This document shows, piece by piece, positions 6,533-6,722 of a stretch of DNA of 6,722 bases (the first letter of the stretch is position 1; each line of letters starts with the position of its first letter). A model generated the notes under the pieces. It saw only the letters and a program-made list of their open reading frames with translations, did no database searches and had not been told where the DNA came from. Position numbers and translations under genes: made by a program. Location: positions 1 through 6,722 of the forward strand of contig CANKSK010000060.1 of NCBI GenBank assembly GCA_947485425.1, given 5' to 3'. The stretch comes from Bacteroidota bacterium. GTDB lineage: Bacteria > Bacteroidota > Bacteroidia > AKYH767-A > CANKSK01.

Positions 6533-6566
6533 AAAAAGGTCTATCCAAAAAGGTAGGCCTTTTTTT
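6533..6566. terminator. Bidirectional intrinsic terminator between rplS and the convergent gene
   Basis: AAAAAGGTCTA (6533-6543) pairs with TAGGCCTTTTT (6554-6564) to form an 11-base stem with one G-T wobble and a 10-base loop. On the plus strand the T-run extends from 6560 to 6566. On the minus strand the complement of the A-run supplies five Ts, so the same hairpin can end transcription of the gene arriving from the right. Confidence 0.85.
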
Positions 6567-6581
6567 ATGGTACATAAGTTC

Positions 6582-6722
6582 TTATTTCCGGCGTCTGTAT
6601 TTGCCTCTGGTTTGATAATAATACCTAGAGCGTGCCCTGTTTTTATAGACATTGGGGCTTGTACTATAGGACTTGCGAAAATATCCTTTTTTAAATTTCC
6701 CTAAATAATTAACAGACGGCCT
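6582..6722 (-). CDS. C-terminal fragment of an unidentified basic protein
   Basis: This is the 3' end of a minus-strand gene that continues past the right window edge. The frame is open from 6722 to a TAA at 6584-6582, and 46 residues are visible. The peptide is very rich in Lys, Arg, Tyr and Ser; it contains YLGKFKKGYFRKSY and ends RYYYQTRGKYRRRK. I do not recognise the family. A strongly basic tail suggests contact with nucleic acid, ribosomes or a membrane surface, but this is only inferred from composition. A real gene is supported by its position, converging on a terminator that works in both directions, and by the rarity of such a biased open frame in AT-rich DNA. The opposite strand is also open from 6513, but that frame crosses the terminator and looks non-coding. 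Confidence 0.5.
   Translation of the reverse strand, partial: RPSVNYLGKFKKGYFRKSYSTSPNVYKNRARSRYYYQTRGKYRRRK

Noticed and set aside
6513..6704. Plus-strand open frame of 63 codons directly after rplS
   Set aside because: It starts at a TTG abutting the rplS stop, runs through the terminator hairpin, and is antisense to a more plausible basic C-terminus.
1..6722. Mobile element, CRISPR array, defence or toxin-antitoxin system
   Set aside because: There are no repeat arrays, transposase motifs or integration marks, and nearly all the sequence is accounted for by core genes.

Overview
The window looks like ordinary chromosome from an AT-rich member of the Bacteroidota. Three things support this. 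The promoter-like sites match the phylum's -7 element (TAnnTTTG). None of the gene starts has a clear AGGAGG-type Shine-Dalgarno sequence. Several proteins are of the phylum's type: an OstA-like periplasmic protein with repeated CDSxxY segments, a TrmD with the CGHYKGVD variant, and an AccA N-terminus beginning MTYLEFEKPIAEL. I cannot name a genus.

Layout from left to right. Positions 1-148 hold the first 49 codons of accA (fatty acid synthesis), on the minus strand and running off the left edge. An AT-rich gap of about 296 bases separates it from a divergent AI-2E/PerM-family membrane protein (445-1572, plus). This gene runs head-on into a minus-strand operon, and the two genes overlap by 23 bases at their 3' ends. 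Read in the direction of transcription, the operon is bioB (5220-4234), bioF (4241-3120) and an OstA-like gene (3127-1550). Each gene overlaps the next by 8 bases, so translational coupling is likely. Divergent from bioB is trmD (5346-6023, plus), followed after 141 bases by rplS (6165-6512, plus), which has its own promoter-like site. A bidirectional hairpin terminator (6533-6566) lies between rplS and a convergent minus-strand gene. Only the basic, tyrosine-rich C-terminus of that gene is visible (6582-6722).

Functionally, bioF makes 7-keto-8-aminopelargonate and bioB performs the last step of biotin synthesis; bioA and bioD are not in the window. AccA belongs to the biotin-dependent acetyl-CoA carboxylase, so two nearby loci touch the same physiology. 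The OstA-like protein probably belongs to outer-membrane lipopolysaccharide transport and is physically tied to the biotin genes. TrmD and RplS form the common translation pair, here without rpsP and rimM.

I see no mobile element, CRISPR array, defence system, tRNA or rRNA gene. The points worth a second look are regulatory and architectural: the inverted-repeat divergent promoter between bioB and trmD, the two matching 8-base overlaps, the overlapping convergent 3' ends, and paired repeats around the trmD-rplS gap and the terminator. I found no convincing new biological system.
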